Shown here: in pieces, positions 13,901-21,679 of the stretch
How positions within the stretch are numbered: position 1 is the first letter of the stretch
Layout: the number at the start of each line of letters is the position of its first letter
NCBI RefSeq assembly: GCF_028583425.1
Contig: NC_072805.1
Location: 15,572,001-15,636,000, forward strand
Source: Eublepharis macularius
Taxonomy: Eukaryota; Chordata; Lepidosauria; Squamata; Eublepharidae
Reading direction: 5' to 3'
DNA: 64,000 nucleotides
The notes under the pieces: model-generated
What the model was told of the DNA's origin: nothing
The model's input: only the letters and a program-made list of their open reading frames with translations
Database searches by the model: none
Position numbers and translations under genes: made by a program

Positions 13901-16900
13901 CACAGAAAACACAGCAGTGGCGAGCAAGATCCCACCACGCTTCCATCCCCACCACTCCTTTCTACAGTGGATGATCATAATCAGGTAAGTAACAAGCTGT
14001 TCATCTTCGTTCTTCTGTGCCTCCACACATGGGACTGCGCAGGCGCAGGCCAGCCGCCGGAGAATTTTCTAGAGCTTCCATGGCTCCGAAGGGGCCGTTT
14101 GTCGCGCGCCTCAGCGACCGTTTTCCCGCCCAAACGGTCACGTGATCCTCCAGCGACCAACGGCCCCTTCCCTCAGTTCTCTTCTTGCCGCCGCTTGGAG
14201 AGAACGTGAGCTTCGTTGCTCTGTGCTTTTTTGTGCTTCGTGCTTTATTCTGACTGATTGCTTGGCTTTTGACTTCGGACTTCGTGACCTCGACTATTCT
14301 TCGGATCTCGTTTTGGACATTGTTGTGGACTCGGTAATTTGACTCGGACTGTTTTTGACCTTCCTTTCGCGTGCCCCTGAAGATGGCCTCAAAGGCTCTC
14401 TTCAAGCATTGCCTCCAATGCCACACGAAAATGGCCAAAACCGATGGCCATGAACTGTGCCTGTTCTGTTTGGGAGAGACCCATAATGTGACGGCCTGTA
14501 AAATTTGCCAGGGCTTCACCAGCAAGGCCCGGCAGGAGCGCAAGGCCCGATTGAATTCCTCCCTGTGGCAGAAGGTCATGTCCGGAGGCGCTCCGTTGCC
14601 CTCCTCCAAGGCCGGCCCAAGCCCCTCTGCCGAACGGCATTCCAGAGCTGGCTCAGTGGCCTCCGCGAGGTCGGGGTCGAAACCGCGTCCCCCGAGTACC
14701 TCGGCGTCGAGAGCGGCCTCTCCAGCGCAGGGACCGGTGCGGCCGCCCCGTAGCGCTTCATCTACCAGGTCGGATCCGAGACCAGCTTCGGAACCGAGGA
14801 TCCTGGTACCGAGTCCCCGGTCGGAACCGACGGCCGGATCGGTTCCGACGAAGCCTAAGAGGTCGAAGCCGAGGTCCCCTTCGAAGGCGAGGAGCGCGTC
14901 GGTTCCGAGTTCTTCTTCGGAACCACCGAAGAAGAAGAAAAAGACCAAGCACCATCGGTCGCCGCGTCCCGCTCCTCAGGAGGAGGTCATCGTGCTTCCT
15001 CACACGCCTTCCCCTCATCTGGGCTCCCCGGAGCCAGAGGACATCTCCGTGCAGGTGCCGGATCCGATGGCCTTCGAGACGGTGCCCGCGGAATTCTCGT
15101 CGGGGCCGGAGCCGAGCCCGCACCGTCGGAGCCGACCATCGCTTGCCCTTCGGTCGCCGAGGCTGGAACCGAGCCCATCTCCTCGTCGGAGCCGTCCGTC
15201 GCCTGTCCGTCCGTCTCCACCTCTGGTCGGTCGTGAGCGGCATGGTTCCGGGGACAGTGTCCGATCAGTCCGGTCCACTGCGTCCCGGCATCGGCAAGCT
15301 TCCTACCTCCCCTCGCCATACCGTTGCCAATGGGAGGGGGCACCTGCGGGCTTCTCCGTGTCGGAACCGAGGCCTTCGACGTCGAGGTCGGCGTGGGCTC
15401 CCCCTCCGCTCCAGGTTCCGGAATCCCAGCTCGGTTCCGATGAGGAGGATGTCGAGAGCTTTGGCGGCTACCAGTCGGAGTCCTGGTCCGAACCATCGCC
15501 GGCTGAGGAGCTAGTGGCATCTGCGGACTCGCCATTCGAGGACCTCCGCATCTACGCCGATCAGATGGCAAGGATGGCCAAGGCTCTCGAGATGGACATC
15601 TCTTCGGCACTTCCCCAGACCAAGGACAAGCTCCTCAAACGTATCTATGGAGATAATCCGGCGTACGTAGGCTTCCCCATGCTCGAGGGTATTGAGGAGA
15701 TTGTGGAGAAGGTGTGGCAGGTGCCCTGTGATCAACCTCCAACGTCCAAGCGCATCGAGCAGCTTTACAAGATCAAGCAGGGCACCTGGCCGGCGTTGGT
15801 GAAACACCCTCCACCTTCCTCCTTGGTCACAGAGGAGTTCAACCCCCGACGATCGGGTCACTCCTCGGTGCCTGCCGATAAAGAGGGCAAGAAGCTTGAT
15901 GCCATGGGCAGGCGCCAATACATCGTCGCTTCGCTGGGTCTGAGGATTGCCAACTACCAGACCATCATGGCAGGGTACCAGCTGTACCTCTGGGAGAAGT
16001 TGGCATCCTATACCCGGGACCTCCCTCCTGAGCAGAAGGCTGTGGTGTCCCTGCTACAGACGGAGGCTGTGAGGCTGTCTAAGCAGCAGATGAACGCTGG
16101 GAGCCACGCTGCTGACACTGCTGCTAGAGGGATGGCGTCGGCGGTGGTCCTCAGGCGCCACTCCTGGTTGCGGTCTACGGCCCTGTCCCAGGAGGTGCGT
16201 TCCAGGGTGGAGAGCATGCCCTTTGAAGGGGACTCGCTGTTCTCCAAATCGACCGACGAGACCCTGAAAAAGAAAAAAGAGGACAGGCAGACGGCGCGGT
16301 CCTTGGGTCTGGCTCCAGCGGACAAGCCCTCCTCCAGGTCACGGTACGCTCCCCGGTCCGGCCCTTACCACTACCAGGGCAGATACCAACAGCAGCGGCC
16401 GGGCTATCATCAGTATCCTGCCTACCAGCAGCGGCCCTACCCTCCCGCACAACAGCAGAGGAGGCGTCGGCCCTTCAAACCTCGTCAGGCACAGCAACCG
16501 GCCCTGCAGAAAGAACAGCAGGGCGCCGGGAGGCAGTACTGACAGGTCACGCCAGCCGTATCCCTGAACTTTTCGGACAGACTTAGTCCACTCCTCTCTG
16601 AGTGGGAGTCAATAACATCTGACTCATGGGTCTTAACTATTGTTGAACTGGGGTACGGGCTGGAGTTTGTTGAGCTGCCTAGATGCAGTTCACCCCTGAC
16701 AGCTGTCAATAACACTATGGCCGAGCTGGATGCGGAGATCGTGTCGCTCTTGGCCAAGGGTGCTGTGGAAGAATTGCCCTATGACGACTCTGTAAAGGGT
16801 TTCTTCTCTAGGTTCTTCCTGGTCCCTAAGAAGGGTGGGGGCTTACGTCCCATCTTAGATCTGAGGGGCCTTAATGCCTTCCTCAAGGTGACCAAATTCA

Positions 16901-19900
16901 AAATGGTAACGTTGGCGGCGGTGATCGCCTTGCTGAAACAGGGGGATTGGTTTGCGGTTCTTGACTTAAAAGACGCATACTTTCACGTGGGCATACGGAA
17001 GGAGCACAGGAAATACCTGAGCTTTGTTTACCGGCAAAGGGTTTTCCGGTATAAGGTGCTCCCCTTTGGCCTGTCCACTGCCCCACGAGTGTTCACTAAA
17101 TGTGTGGCCCCTGTGGTTTCCTTCCTACGGGAAGAAGGTTGTACTATCTTTCCGTACCTCGATGACTGGCTCATCGTGGCTGACTCAGTGTCTAGGCTGG
17201 TGCAGGACATTGGCTTGGTACTTAGCACGTGCCAACGCCTGGGGCTCCTGGTGAACTTGGAGAAATCCAAACTGGTGCCCAACTGCAAGGTGTCCTACAT
17301 TGGTGCACTTTTGGACTCTGTGGAGGGTAAGGCCCTGCTCCCCTTGGAGAGGGCTCGGTCCCTAAGGGGTCTAGTGTCCATGTTTAAAAGGAACCGGTTC
17401 CAGTCTGTGCGCACTATCCAGTGCTTACTAGGGCATATGGCAGCGGCCACCTCTGTGGTGCCTTTCGCTAGGCTGCGTATGCGCCCTCTCCAGAACTGGT
17501 TTGTGCGGAGGTACGATGCTCTACTGCACCCTCCGTCCCTCAAATTCTCTATCCCGAGGGTCATCCTCTCCTCCTTGGACTGGTGGCTGTCTGATGACAA
17601 CTTGTTTAGAGGGACCCCTTTTGGGTATCAACACCATGACATCACGGTTACCACTGATGCCTCTCTGATGGGATGGGGTGCTTACTGTGGTGATGTGGCT
17701 GTGCAAGATGTCTGGTCTGACAGGGAAAAGACCCTCCATATCAATGTGCTTGAACTAAGGGCCATTCGTTTCGCACTTGTGTCTCTTACAGCACTGCTGA
17801 GAAATCGTCAGGTGTTGGTGCAGACGGACAACACGACTGCCATGTACTACGTGAATCAGCAGGGGGGCACAGTGTCCATGGCCCTGTGCCGGGAAGCCAC
17901 ACTCACTTGGCAGTGGGCTATCAAGAACGGCGTGTCGCTCCGTGCTATACACGTGGCTGGGTCAGACAATGCCCGGGCAGATGCCCTCAGCAGGGTCCCT
18001 TTACTGGAACACGAGTGGGAACTGAACGTAGAGTACGTTGGGCCGATCTTCCAGATGTGGGGTCATCCAGTGATAGATGTGTTCGCCACTGCGGCGACCA
18101 CCAAGGCCCACACGTTCTGTTCCAGGGCAGGGAGCGACCCCCTCTCTATTGGGGATGCCTTCCAGTTTACGTGGACGCAGGGCTTGCACTACATGTTTCC
18201 TCCGTTCCCCTTGATTCCCAGGGTCCTGTGCAAGATAGAGGAGGACGGGACGGACTGCATCCTAGTGGCCCCCTTCTGGCCACGGCAGGTTTGGTTCCCG
18301 AAGCTCCTGCGGATGTCCAAACGGACGTATGTGAGTCTGCCTCCTCGGCAAGACCTTCTCCTAAACGGGAGCCTAGTCCACCACGATCCCAAGCAGCTGC
18401 ACCTAACGGCTTGGCGGATCGTTCCTCCCCGATAGGCTTTACTGACGAGGTACAGAGGGTCCTCCTGAATGCTCGTCGGCCATCCACTAGGCGCGCTTAT
18501 GCGGCCAAGTGGCGCAGGTTTGAGCTCTGGGCACTTGCCAGAGGGGTGGTGCCTGACAGCAGTCCCTTGGGGGTTGTATTCGAGTATTTGTGCCACTTGC
18601 GTGGTATGGGCTTGAAGGTTTCCTCCCTCAAGGTCCACCTGGCAGCGATATCAGCTGCTCACACCCGAATTGAGGGTGCTACGGTGTTTTCTCACCCACA
18701 ATCCCGCCAGTTCCTTAAGGGCATGTACAATCTTTACCCACCTGTGTCTGCGCCAGTGCCTCGGTGGTCACTGTCCTTGGTGCTCTCACATCTCATGTTG
18801 CCTCCATTTGAACCTATGGCTACATGCCCCTTGGATATGCTATCCTACAAGGTAGCATTCTTGGTGGCCGTCACGTCGGCCAGAAGGGTCAGTGAACTGT
18901 CTGCACTGCGGTCTGACCCTCCCTTTCTTGTGTTTCATCCCAACAAGGTGGTCCTGCGTCCCTGCCTTGAGTTCCTGCCCAAGGTGGTGTCCGCCTTCCA
19001 CCTCTCGCAGGATATCTCACTGCCTGCATTCTTTCCTCAACCCTCCTCTAAGGGGGAAAAGGCCCTCCATACCCTAGACTTGAAGAGGGCCCTAGCCTAT
19101 TACCTGGATAGGACGAAGGGATTCCGCTCCAGTCCTCACCTGTTTGTATGTTTTGGGGCCAAGGACAAGGGTAACAGGGCTTCCTCACAGACCCTGTCTA
19201 GGTGGATTGTGACGGCCATTAGCAAGGCCTATTCCCTAGCAGGGGTGGCTTGCCCGCTTCATGTCAGAGCCCACTCCACGCGGTCCCAAGCATCCTCTTC
19301 GGCACTCCTCAGGGGGGTGCCCCTGGTTAACATTTGTAAAGCAGCCACATGGTCCTCTGCAGACACCTTTGTCAGGCATTACGCCGTTGATGTCAATGCG
19401 GAGCAGGATGTATCTGTGGCCAAGGCTGTCTTACACTCCCTCTTTTCCTGAGGGAGTTTTGGTATGACTTTCTTGACGTACCTGTTGGGTACCCTTGAGT
19501 GAAAGTGTGTATATATGTACCTGGGGGTGTGTATATATGTAAATATTGAGTATTTATGTGTCCTTACACAGTATTTTTACATAGATGTATATATGCATAT
19601 CTATTTATTGTTGATCTTGTTTGCTTAATAAAATTGTGTTGGACTTCACCCCCGCCTTCCTTATTGTGTGAAGCTTGGTACACTCCCATGTGTGGAGGCA
19701 CAGAAGAACGAAGATGAAAACAGGGTTAACATACCTGTAACTTATGTTCATCGAGTTCTTCTGTGCTGACACACAACCCTCCCTCCTACCCCGCTGTGAA
19801 CTCCAATGCACAATACTGTGTTGGCTGTAACGGAAATTGGTGTTTTTAAGGTGTTATGGCTGAAGTGTGTTGGTCAAGCGGCGGCAAGGGAGAACTGAGG

Positions 19901-21508
19901 GAAGGGGCCGTTGGTCGCTGGAGGATCACGTGACCGTTTGGGCGGGAAAACGGTCGCTGAGGCGCGCGACAAACGGCCCCTTCGGAGCCATGGAAGCTCT
20001 AGAAAATTCTCCGGCGGCTGGCCTGCGCCTGCGCAGTCCCATGTGTGTCAGCACAGAAGAACTCGATGAACATAAGTTACAGGTATGTTAACCCTGTTTT
20101 CCGTGCCGTTAGGACAATTACCAATTACAAAGGGCAATGGTAGGCTTGGTGATGGGCTTCTGTGGCCATGTTTGAAAAACGGTGATCTGAATTCACCTCC
20201 AGTCTTAATTGTGCTTTAACTTGAAAGTGGTAAACTTAATTTTAGTTCATTTATTGATTGATTGAGTTCATTTATTTAGATCATTTTTACCCTACCTTTC
20301 TATCAATAATGGCATGCAATGGCGTACAAAGCTATAAAAATATAAAGAAATTGGGCTGCTTGGAGCCCAGACTGCTGCTCTTCTTCCCCCTTGGTTGCAC
20401 TGTAGAGGTTTTAAGACAGAAGAATTCTTGCTAGTTTCTTAAATGTTTAATTCTTTGGAGTGAAGGGAATGAAAGTTACTGAAGCTGCTTGTTTGTTTCC
20501 AGAAGACTGCATATTCTAGTTAAATTTGCAATCATTACTTTAGGGGGTGTAAGGTTGACTGGGCTTTCTCCCTACTGCCAGTGTTGGTATGGGACCTGCC
20601 TGGGTAGGTGGTCTTGTTCACCTGCAAGTGGCAGCATAGTGGAGGGCATATGGAAGAGGGATTGATTGTATCAGGTTATTCTGTGGCTTGGATGGGTATG
20701 TTCTTCTCTGAAAGTGCTTGTGAGCACTGGGGAAGCAGAAAGGTGATGGTGGTAACAATAACAGTAAAAGATCCCATAGGTGAAGGCGGAGCTGTGAGGA
20801 GGGTGGCAAGCAGGAGCTGGTCCGTTTCTTTCTGCTCCTTTCCCCTTAAGTACTACCTGTGAAACAGTCTCTGGAATCTATGACTTCGTGTTCTAATGCA
20901 ATCCCAAAAAAGGTGAGGTATGCAGGTAGGCTCCCACTGTAATGTGGGAGAAAGCAGGAATGTCCTGCAGTCTAAGACGTGTTCAGTGACATGGGACTAA
21001 ACAGATTGCACCAATGAGGAAAGAGTGCTGGGAGGATCATCAAGGCTGAGCCTCCTCCCATCCAGACATCAACCCACTGCCGTTCCTCCTATGAGGAAAA
21101 AGCCATAACCTGCCCTTGGAGATAAACTGGGCCCTGACAGAGGGTGAGCTGCAAGGAAGCTCAGATGTCCACCTTTGTCTCTTTCAGGACAATAAAACCA
21201 AAACCTGGCCTCCTAAAGCCCCTTGGCAGCACGCACTGCCGAGTCAAAGCATGTCTTTGTACCAGATGAGTAACCCTGCCAGCCAGTGGGATGACACCAT
21301 GCAGATTCTGCAGTCACCGGTTTGGTCAACAGCCAACGATTGCACTCCATCGACAGGGATTTCCTCCACTTTTGCCTATGCGCAGCAGCAGCAGCAATCA
21401 CCGCAGCAGCCGCCGCCGCCGCCGTCTCAGCACAAACCGATGAATAAGGGCTTTAAACCTTTCCCAGTCAAGCACGAACGTAGACCATCCTATATGCATC
21501 AGTACTGA
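2607..21508 (+). CDS. GARRE1: GARRE1 (KIAA0355), C-terminal eight coding exons
   Basis: Granule-associated Rac and RHOG effector 1, a cytoplasmic protein reported to bind active Rac and to associate with the CCR4-NOT complex and P-bodies (family knowledge). Exons: 2607-2765, 4800-4897, 5062-5187, 7321-8321, 11390-11555, 12291-12425, 13906-13984, 21188-21508; together 2085 nt, 694 codons plus TGA. Recognised by near-identity to the human protein as I remember it: TMIQLIKETGCHNGVTPRDD, VVVDTAQIENKEAYAPQIS, DLSRWKEGREQALPCIQIQL, PTDQEMQEVIDFLSGFNMGK, GDSASSSDETSSANGDSLFS. Human GARRE1 is about 1070 aa, so roughly 375 N-terminal residues lie upstream of the window. Every junction is AG..GT and phases close. 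The middle and last exons are rich in Gln and Pro. A DIRS retrotransposon occupies most of the last intron. No break in the coding frame was seen. Confidence 0.96.
3530..3690 (+). repeat. tRNA-derived SINE
   Basis: Begins with a degenerate pol III promoter-like head (GTGGTTAGAGTGTTGGACTA ... GGTTCAAATCTC, resembling A and B boxes), followed by a body (GGGTGACCTCAGGC ... CTCAGCC-like ... GGGTGGGATAAAA) that recurs in this window at 4410-4635 in reverse and at 50685-50885. Confidence 0.6.
4410..4635 (-). repeat. tRNA-derived SINE, reverse orientation
   Basis: Reverse complement reads as the same family: head TAGTGGTTAGAGTGTTGACT, B-box-like GGTTTGAATCCC, then CTTGGACCAG and a tail AGGTGGGATAAAAAAAC. 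Lies in a GARRE1 intron. Confidence 0.65.
4800..4897 (+). CDS. GARRE1: GARRE1 coding exon (2nd in window)
   Basis: Acceptor TTGCTAG, donor GTAATT. Starts VVVDTAQIENKEAYAP and ends with TG, the first two bases of a Trp codon completed by the next exon (PSTW-CLKEDPATM). Confidence 0.95.
4921..4976 (+). repeat. Compound microsatellite (GTGA)n-(TG)n-(AG)n
   Basis: Pure short tandem runs just downstream of an exon; slippage-prone, no function implied. Confidence 0.95.
5062..5187 (+). CDS. GARRE1: GARRE1 coding exon (3rd in window)
   Basis: Acceptor TTCTTTAG, donor GTGGGC. Encodes CLKEDPATMSLLQRSLDPEK to DLSRWKEG, ending with AG, the first two bases of an Arg codon finished by the first base of the 7321 exon. 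Confidence 0.95.
5225..5390 (+). repeat. 5S-rRNA-derived SINE (5'-truncated)
   Basis: Carries GTTAGTACTTGGATGGGAGA, which is the 3' half of 5S rRNA, followed by the family body GGCAATGGCAAAC-like, CTCTTGCC, GAAAACCCC, CATA..TCAGCTG-like and the terminal CACTTTAC. Four other copies in this window share this order. Confidence 0.7.
5391..7320 (+). other. GARRE1 intron, nothing recognised
   Basis: About 1.9 kb with no exon, RNA gene or clear repeat that I can name. The short frames here have no supporting signals. Confidence 0.5.
7321..8321 (+). CDS. GARRE1: GARRE1 coding exon (4th in window), large Gln/Pro-rich exon
   Basis: Acceptor GTTAAAACAG, donor GTGTGT. 1001 nt. The first base completes Arg, then EQALPCIQIQLQREICDFGS; the Ser-rich middle includes SKLTSRFTKK and the conserved PTDQEMQEVIDFLSGFNMGK; then a Gln-rich tract (about 7900-8090) and DLYSLGLVNSYMDNMMSEML. 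The exon ends with GCG G, so the next codon is split. The frame stays open for about 53 codons past the donor, but the human-like continuation (VGSDPEFARY) begins at 11390, so the donor at 8322 is the used boundary. Confidence 0.95.
9707..9919 (+). repeat. Left arm of a long inverted repeat
   Basis: Reverse complement of 10953-11169 with only a few differences (the right arm has a 4-base GGGT duplication). The arms are about 1.0 kb apart. No target duplication is visible at the outer ends, so I cannot call it a transposon. Confidence 0.85.
10953..11169 (-). repeat. Right arm of a long inverted repeat
   Basis: Partner of 9707-9919. In GARRE1 pre-mRNA the two arms could pair as a ~210 bp duplex. 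Confidence 0.85.
11390..11555 (+). CDS. GARRE1: GARRE1 coding exon (5th in window)
   Basis: Acceptor TACATCCAG, donor GTAAGG. Encodes (V)GSDPEFARYVAGVSQAMQ ... PFPEYFTEG and ends with the first two bases of a Gly codon. Confidence 0.95.
11640..11915 (-). repeat. tRNA-derived SINE, reverse orientation
   Basis: Reverse complement begins with a tRNA-like head (GGCCCTGTAGCGCAGAGTGG ... GAGTTCGATCCTGGC), then a body with GGTTGACTCAGCCTTCCATC and a 3' end rich in AAAAAGG. This is a different tRNA-SINE type from the one at 3530. Confidence 0.6.
12291..12425 (+). CDS. GARRE1: GARRE1 coding exon (6th in window)
   Basis: Acceptor TTCTCTTAG, donor GTGAGC. Encodes EMTSSWSGTQGDSASSSDET ... SLFSMFSGPDIIAAVKQR; the first residues (EMTSSW) differ from human (DGLHGGW) while the rest is highly conserved. 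Confidence 0.95.
12651..12830. mobile_element. PLE 3' end inserted as a head-to-head foldback
   Basis: A reverse-strand PLE 3' fragment (12651-12712) abuts a forward copy (12713-12830) that keeps the terminal CTAACTCCTCTGGATCT. Both carry the shared CGAAAGCTTATGCTACAATA. The whole unit is flanked by a 13 bp direct repeat TGCCTTAACATTT (12638-12650 and 12831-12843), so it entered as one insertion. Confidence 0.8.
12844..13905 (+). other. GARRE1 intron, nothing recognised
   Basis: Roughly 1 kb without a gene or a repeat that I can name. Confidence 0.5.
13906..13984 (+). CDS. GARRE1: GARRE1 coding exon (7th in window)
   Basis: Acceptor TCCCCACAG, donor GTAAGT. Encodes (R)KHSSGEQDPTTLPSPPLLST to DDHNQ and ends in phase 0. 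The donor lies 16 bases from the left end of a DIRS element. Confidence 0.95.
14005..14200 (+). repeat. DIRS left inverted terminal repeat
   Basis: Near-identical reverse complement of about 19870-20058, sharing the ACTGCGCAGGCGCAGG and CAAACGGTCACGTGATCC segments. Confidence 0.9.
14371..16542 (+). CDS. DIRS gag-like frame
   Basis: 723-codon open frame with an N-terminal Cys-rich segment (two CxxC-type pairs), a long Ser/Pro/Arg-rich middle and a conserved C-terminal half. It is part of the DIRS element and is named by position and general resemblance to vertebrate DIRS first frames. Confidence 0.8.
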   Translation: MPLKMASKALFKHCLQCHTKMAKTDGHELCLFCLGETHNVTACKICQGFTSKARQERKARLNSSLWQKVMSGGAPLPSSKAGPSPSAERHSRAGSVASARSGSKPRPPSTSASRAASPAQGPVRPPRSASSTRSDPRPASEPRILVPSPRSEPTAGSVPTKPKRSKPRSPSKARSASVPSSSSEPPKKKKKTKHHRSPRPAPQEEVIVLPHTPSPHLGSPEPEDISVQVPDPMAFETVPAEFSSGPEPSPHRRSRPSLALRSPRLEPSPSPRRSRPSPVRPSPPLVGRERHGSGDSVRSVRSTASRHRQASYLPSPYRCQWEGAPAGFSVSEPRPSTSRSAWAPPPLQVPESQLGSDEEDVESFGGYQSESWSEPSPAEELVASADSPFEDLRIYADQMARMAKALEMDISSALPQTKDKLLKRIYGDNPAYVGFPMLEGIEEIVEKVWQVPCDQPPTSKRIEQLYKIKQGTWPALVKHPPPSSLVTEEFNPRRSGHSSVPADKEGKKLDAMGRRQYIVASLGLRIANYQTIMAGYQLYLWEKLASYTRDLPPEQKAVVSLLQTEAVRLSKQQMNAGSHAADTAARGMASAVVLRRHSWLRSTALSQEVRSRVESMPFEGDSLFSKSTDETLKKKKEDRQTARSLGLAPADKPSSRSRYAPRSGPYHYQGRYQQQRPGYHQYPAYQQRPYPPAQQQRRRRPFKPRQAQQPALQKEQQGAGRQY
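16717..18435 (+). CDS. DIRS reverse transcriptase / RNase H frame
   Basis: 572-codon open frame. It has the RT signatures LDLKDAYFHV and PYLDDWLI, and an RNase H-like start (TTDASLMGWGAYCG). Family-typical order after the gag-like frame. Confidence 0.92.
   Translation: MAELDAEIVSLLAKGAVEELPYDDSVKGFFSRFFLVPKKGGGLRPILDLRGLNAFLKVTKFKMVTLAAVIALLKQGDWFAVLDLKDAYFHVGIRKEHRKYLSFVYRQRVFRYKVLPFGLSTAPRVFTKCVAPVVSFLREEGCTIFPYLDDWLIVADSVSRLVQDIGLVLSTCQRLGLLVNLEKSKLVPNCKVSYIGALLDSVEGKALLPLERARSLRGLVSMFKRNRFQSVRTIQCLLGHMAAATSVVPFARLRMRPLQNWFVRRYDALLHPPSLKFSIPRVILSSLDWWLSDDNLFRGTPFGYQHHDITVTTDASLMGWGAYCGDVAVQDVWSDREKTLHINVLELRAIRFALVSLTALLRNRQVLVQTDNTTAMYYVNQQGGTVSMALCREATLTWQWAIKNGVSLRAIHVAGSDNARADALSRVPLLEHEWELNVEYVGPIFQMWGHPVIDVFATAATTKAHTFCSRAGSDPLSIGDAFQFTWTQGLHYMFPPFPLIPRVLCKIEEDGTDCILVAPFWPRQVWFPKLLRMSKRTYVSLPPRQDLLLNGSLVHHDPKQLHLTAWRIVPPR
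17886..19451 (+). CDS. DIRS tyrosine recombinase frame
   Basis: Open frame whose second half (from about 18430) resembles the DIRS tyrosine recombinase, with an HSTRSQASS-type C-terminal motif. It overlaps the RT frame in another phase, as usual for DIRS elements; this enzyme replaces the integrase of LTR elements. Confidence 0.88.
   Translation: MPGSHTHLAVGYQERRVAPCYTRGWVRQCPGRCPQQGPFTGTRVGTERRVRWADLPDVGSSSDRCVRHCGDHQGPHVLFQGRERPPLYWGCLPVYVDAGLALHVSSVPLDSQGPVQDRGGRDGLHPSGPLLATAGLVPEAPADVQTDVCESASSARPSPKREPSPPRSQAAAPNGLADRSSPIGFTDEVQRVLLNARRPSTRRAYAAKWRRFELWALARGVVPDSSPLGVVFEYLCHLRGMGLKVSSLKVHLAAISAAHTRIEGATVFSHPQSRQFLKGMYNLYPPVSAPVPRWSLSLVLSHLMLPPFEPMATCPLDMLSYKVAFLVAVTSARRVSELSALRSDPPFLVFHPNKVVLRPCLEFLPKVVSAFHLSQDISLPAFFPQPSSKGEKALHTLDLKRALAYYLDRTKGFRSSPHLFVCFGAKDKGNRASSQTLSRWIVTAISKAYSLAGVACPLHVRAHSTRSQASSSALLRGVPLVNICKAATWSSADTFVRHYAVDVNAEQDVSVAKAVLHSLFS
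19680..19790. repeat. DIRS internal complementary region
   Basis: Its left half matches the reverse of the element's left outer end (near 14001-14035) and its right half matches the reverse of the right outer end (near 20043-20100), joined at CTGTTTTCATC. It is the template region that DIRS elements use to complete their ends (family knowledge). Confidence 0.85.
19870..20058 (-). repeat. DIRS right inverted terminal repeat
   Basis: Partner of 14005-14200, differing by essentially one short gap. Confidence 0.9.
20102..21187 (+). other. End of the last GARRE1 intron
   Basis: About 20240-20345 looks like a decayed LINE tail in reverse (TTTATTTAG, then TACCCTACCTTTCTATC). The remainder is unassigned up to the acceptor at 21187. 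Confidence 0.45.
21188..21508 (+). CDS. GARRE1: GARRE1 last coding exon
   Basis: Acceptor TCTCTTTCAG. Encodes DNKTKTWPPKAPWQH ... SPVWSTANDCT, a run of Gln then Pro (CAG then CCG codons, 21382-21420), and ends KHERRPSYMHQY-TGA, matching the conserved GARRE1 C-terminus. Confidence 0.96.
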   Translation, partial: DNKTKTWPPKAPWQHALPSQSMSLYQMSNPASQWDDTMQILQSPVWSTANDCTPSTGISSTFAYAQQQQQSPQQPPPPPSQHKPMNKGFKPFPVKHERRPSYMHQY

Positions 21509-21640
21509 CTGTTTTGTTTTCCAGGCAAGACACAGCAGCGGAGGACCAAAGTCTTCAACGTGATGAACATTTGTTTGTTTTACAGTTGTGCGGTGGTGGC
21601 TGTCTTCTGGTTGTTCTGTGGAGTGACAGCTTCTAGTGGT

Positions 21641-21679
<39 letters not shown>

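Larger units (their letters stand above)
14000..20101 (+). mobile_element. DIRS-type tyrosine-recombinase retrotransposon, looks whole
   Basis: About 6.1 kb, inserted in sense in the last GARRE1 intron. It has the DIRS layout: inverted terminal repeats (near 14005-14200 and 19870-20058), a gag-like frame, an RT/RNase H frame, an overlapping tyrosine-recombinase frame, and an internal complementary region (19680-19790) that copies the two outer ends joined. The outer ends were placed by comparing the flanks with that internal copy. The terminal repeats are almost identical and all three frames are long and open, so the copy looks whole and young. Overlapping frames in the RT-recombinase part are normal for this family. 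No breaks were seen. Confidence 0.92.

Noticed and set aside
14001-14948. 315-codon reverse-strand open frame
   Set aside because: It is the antisense of the GC-rich, Ser/Arg-rich gag-like part of the DIRS element and shows no family resemblance.
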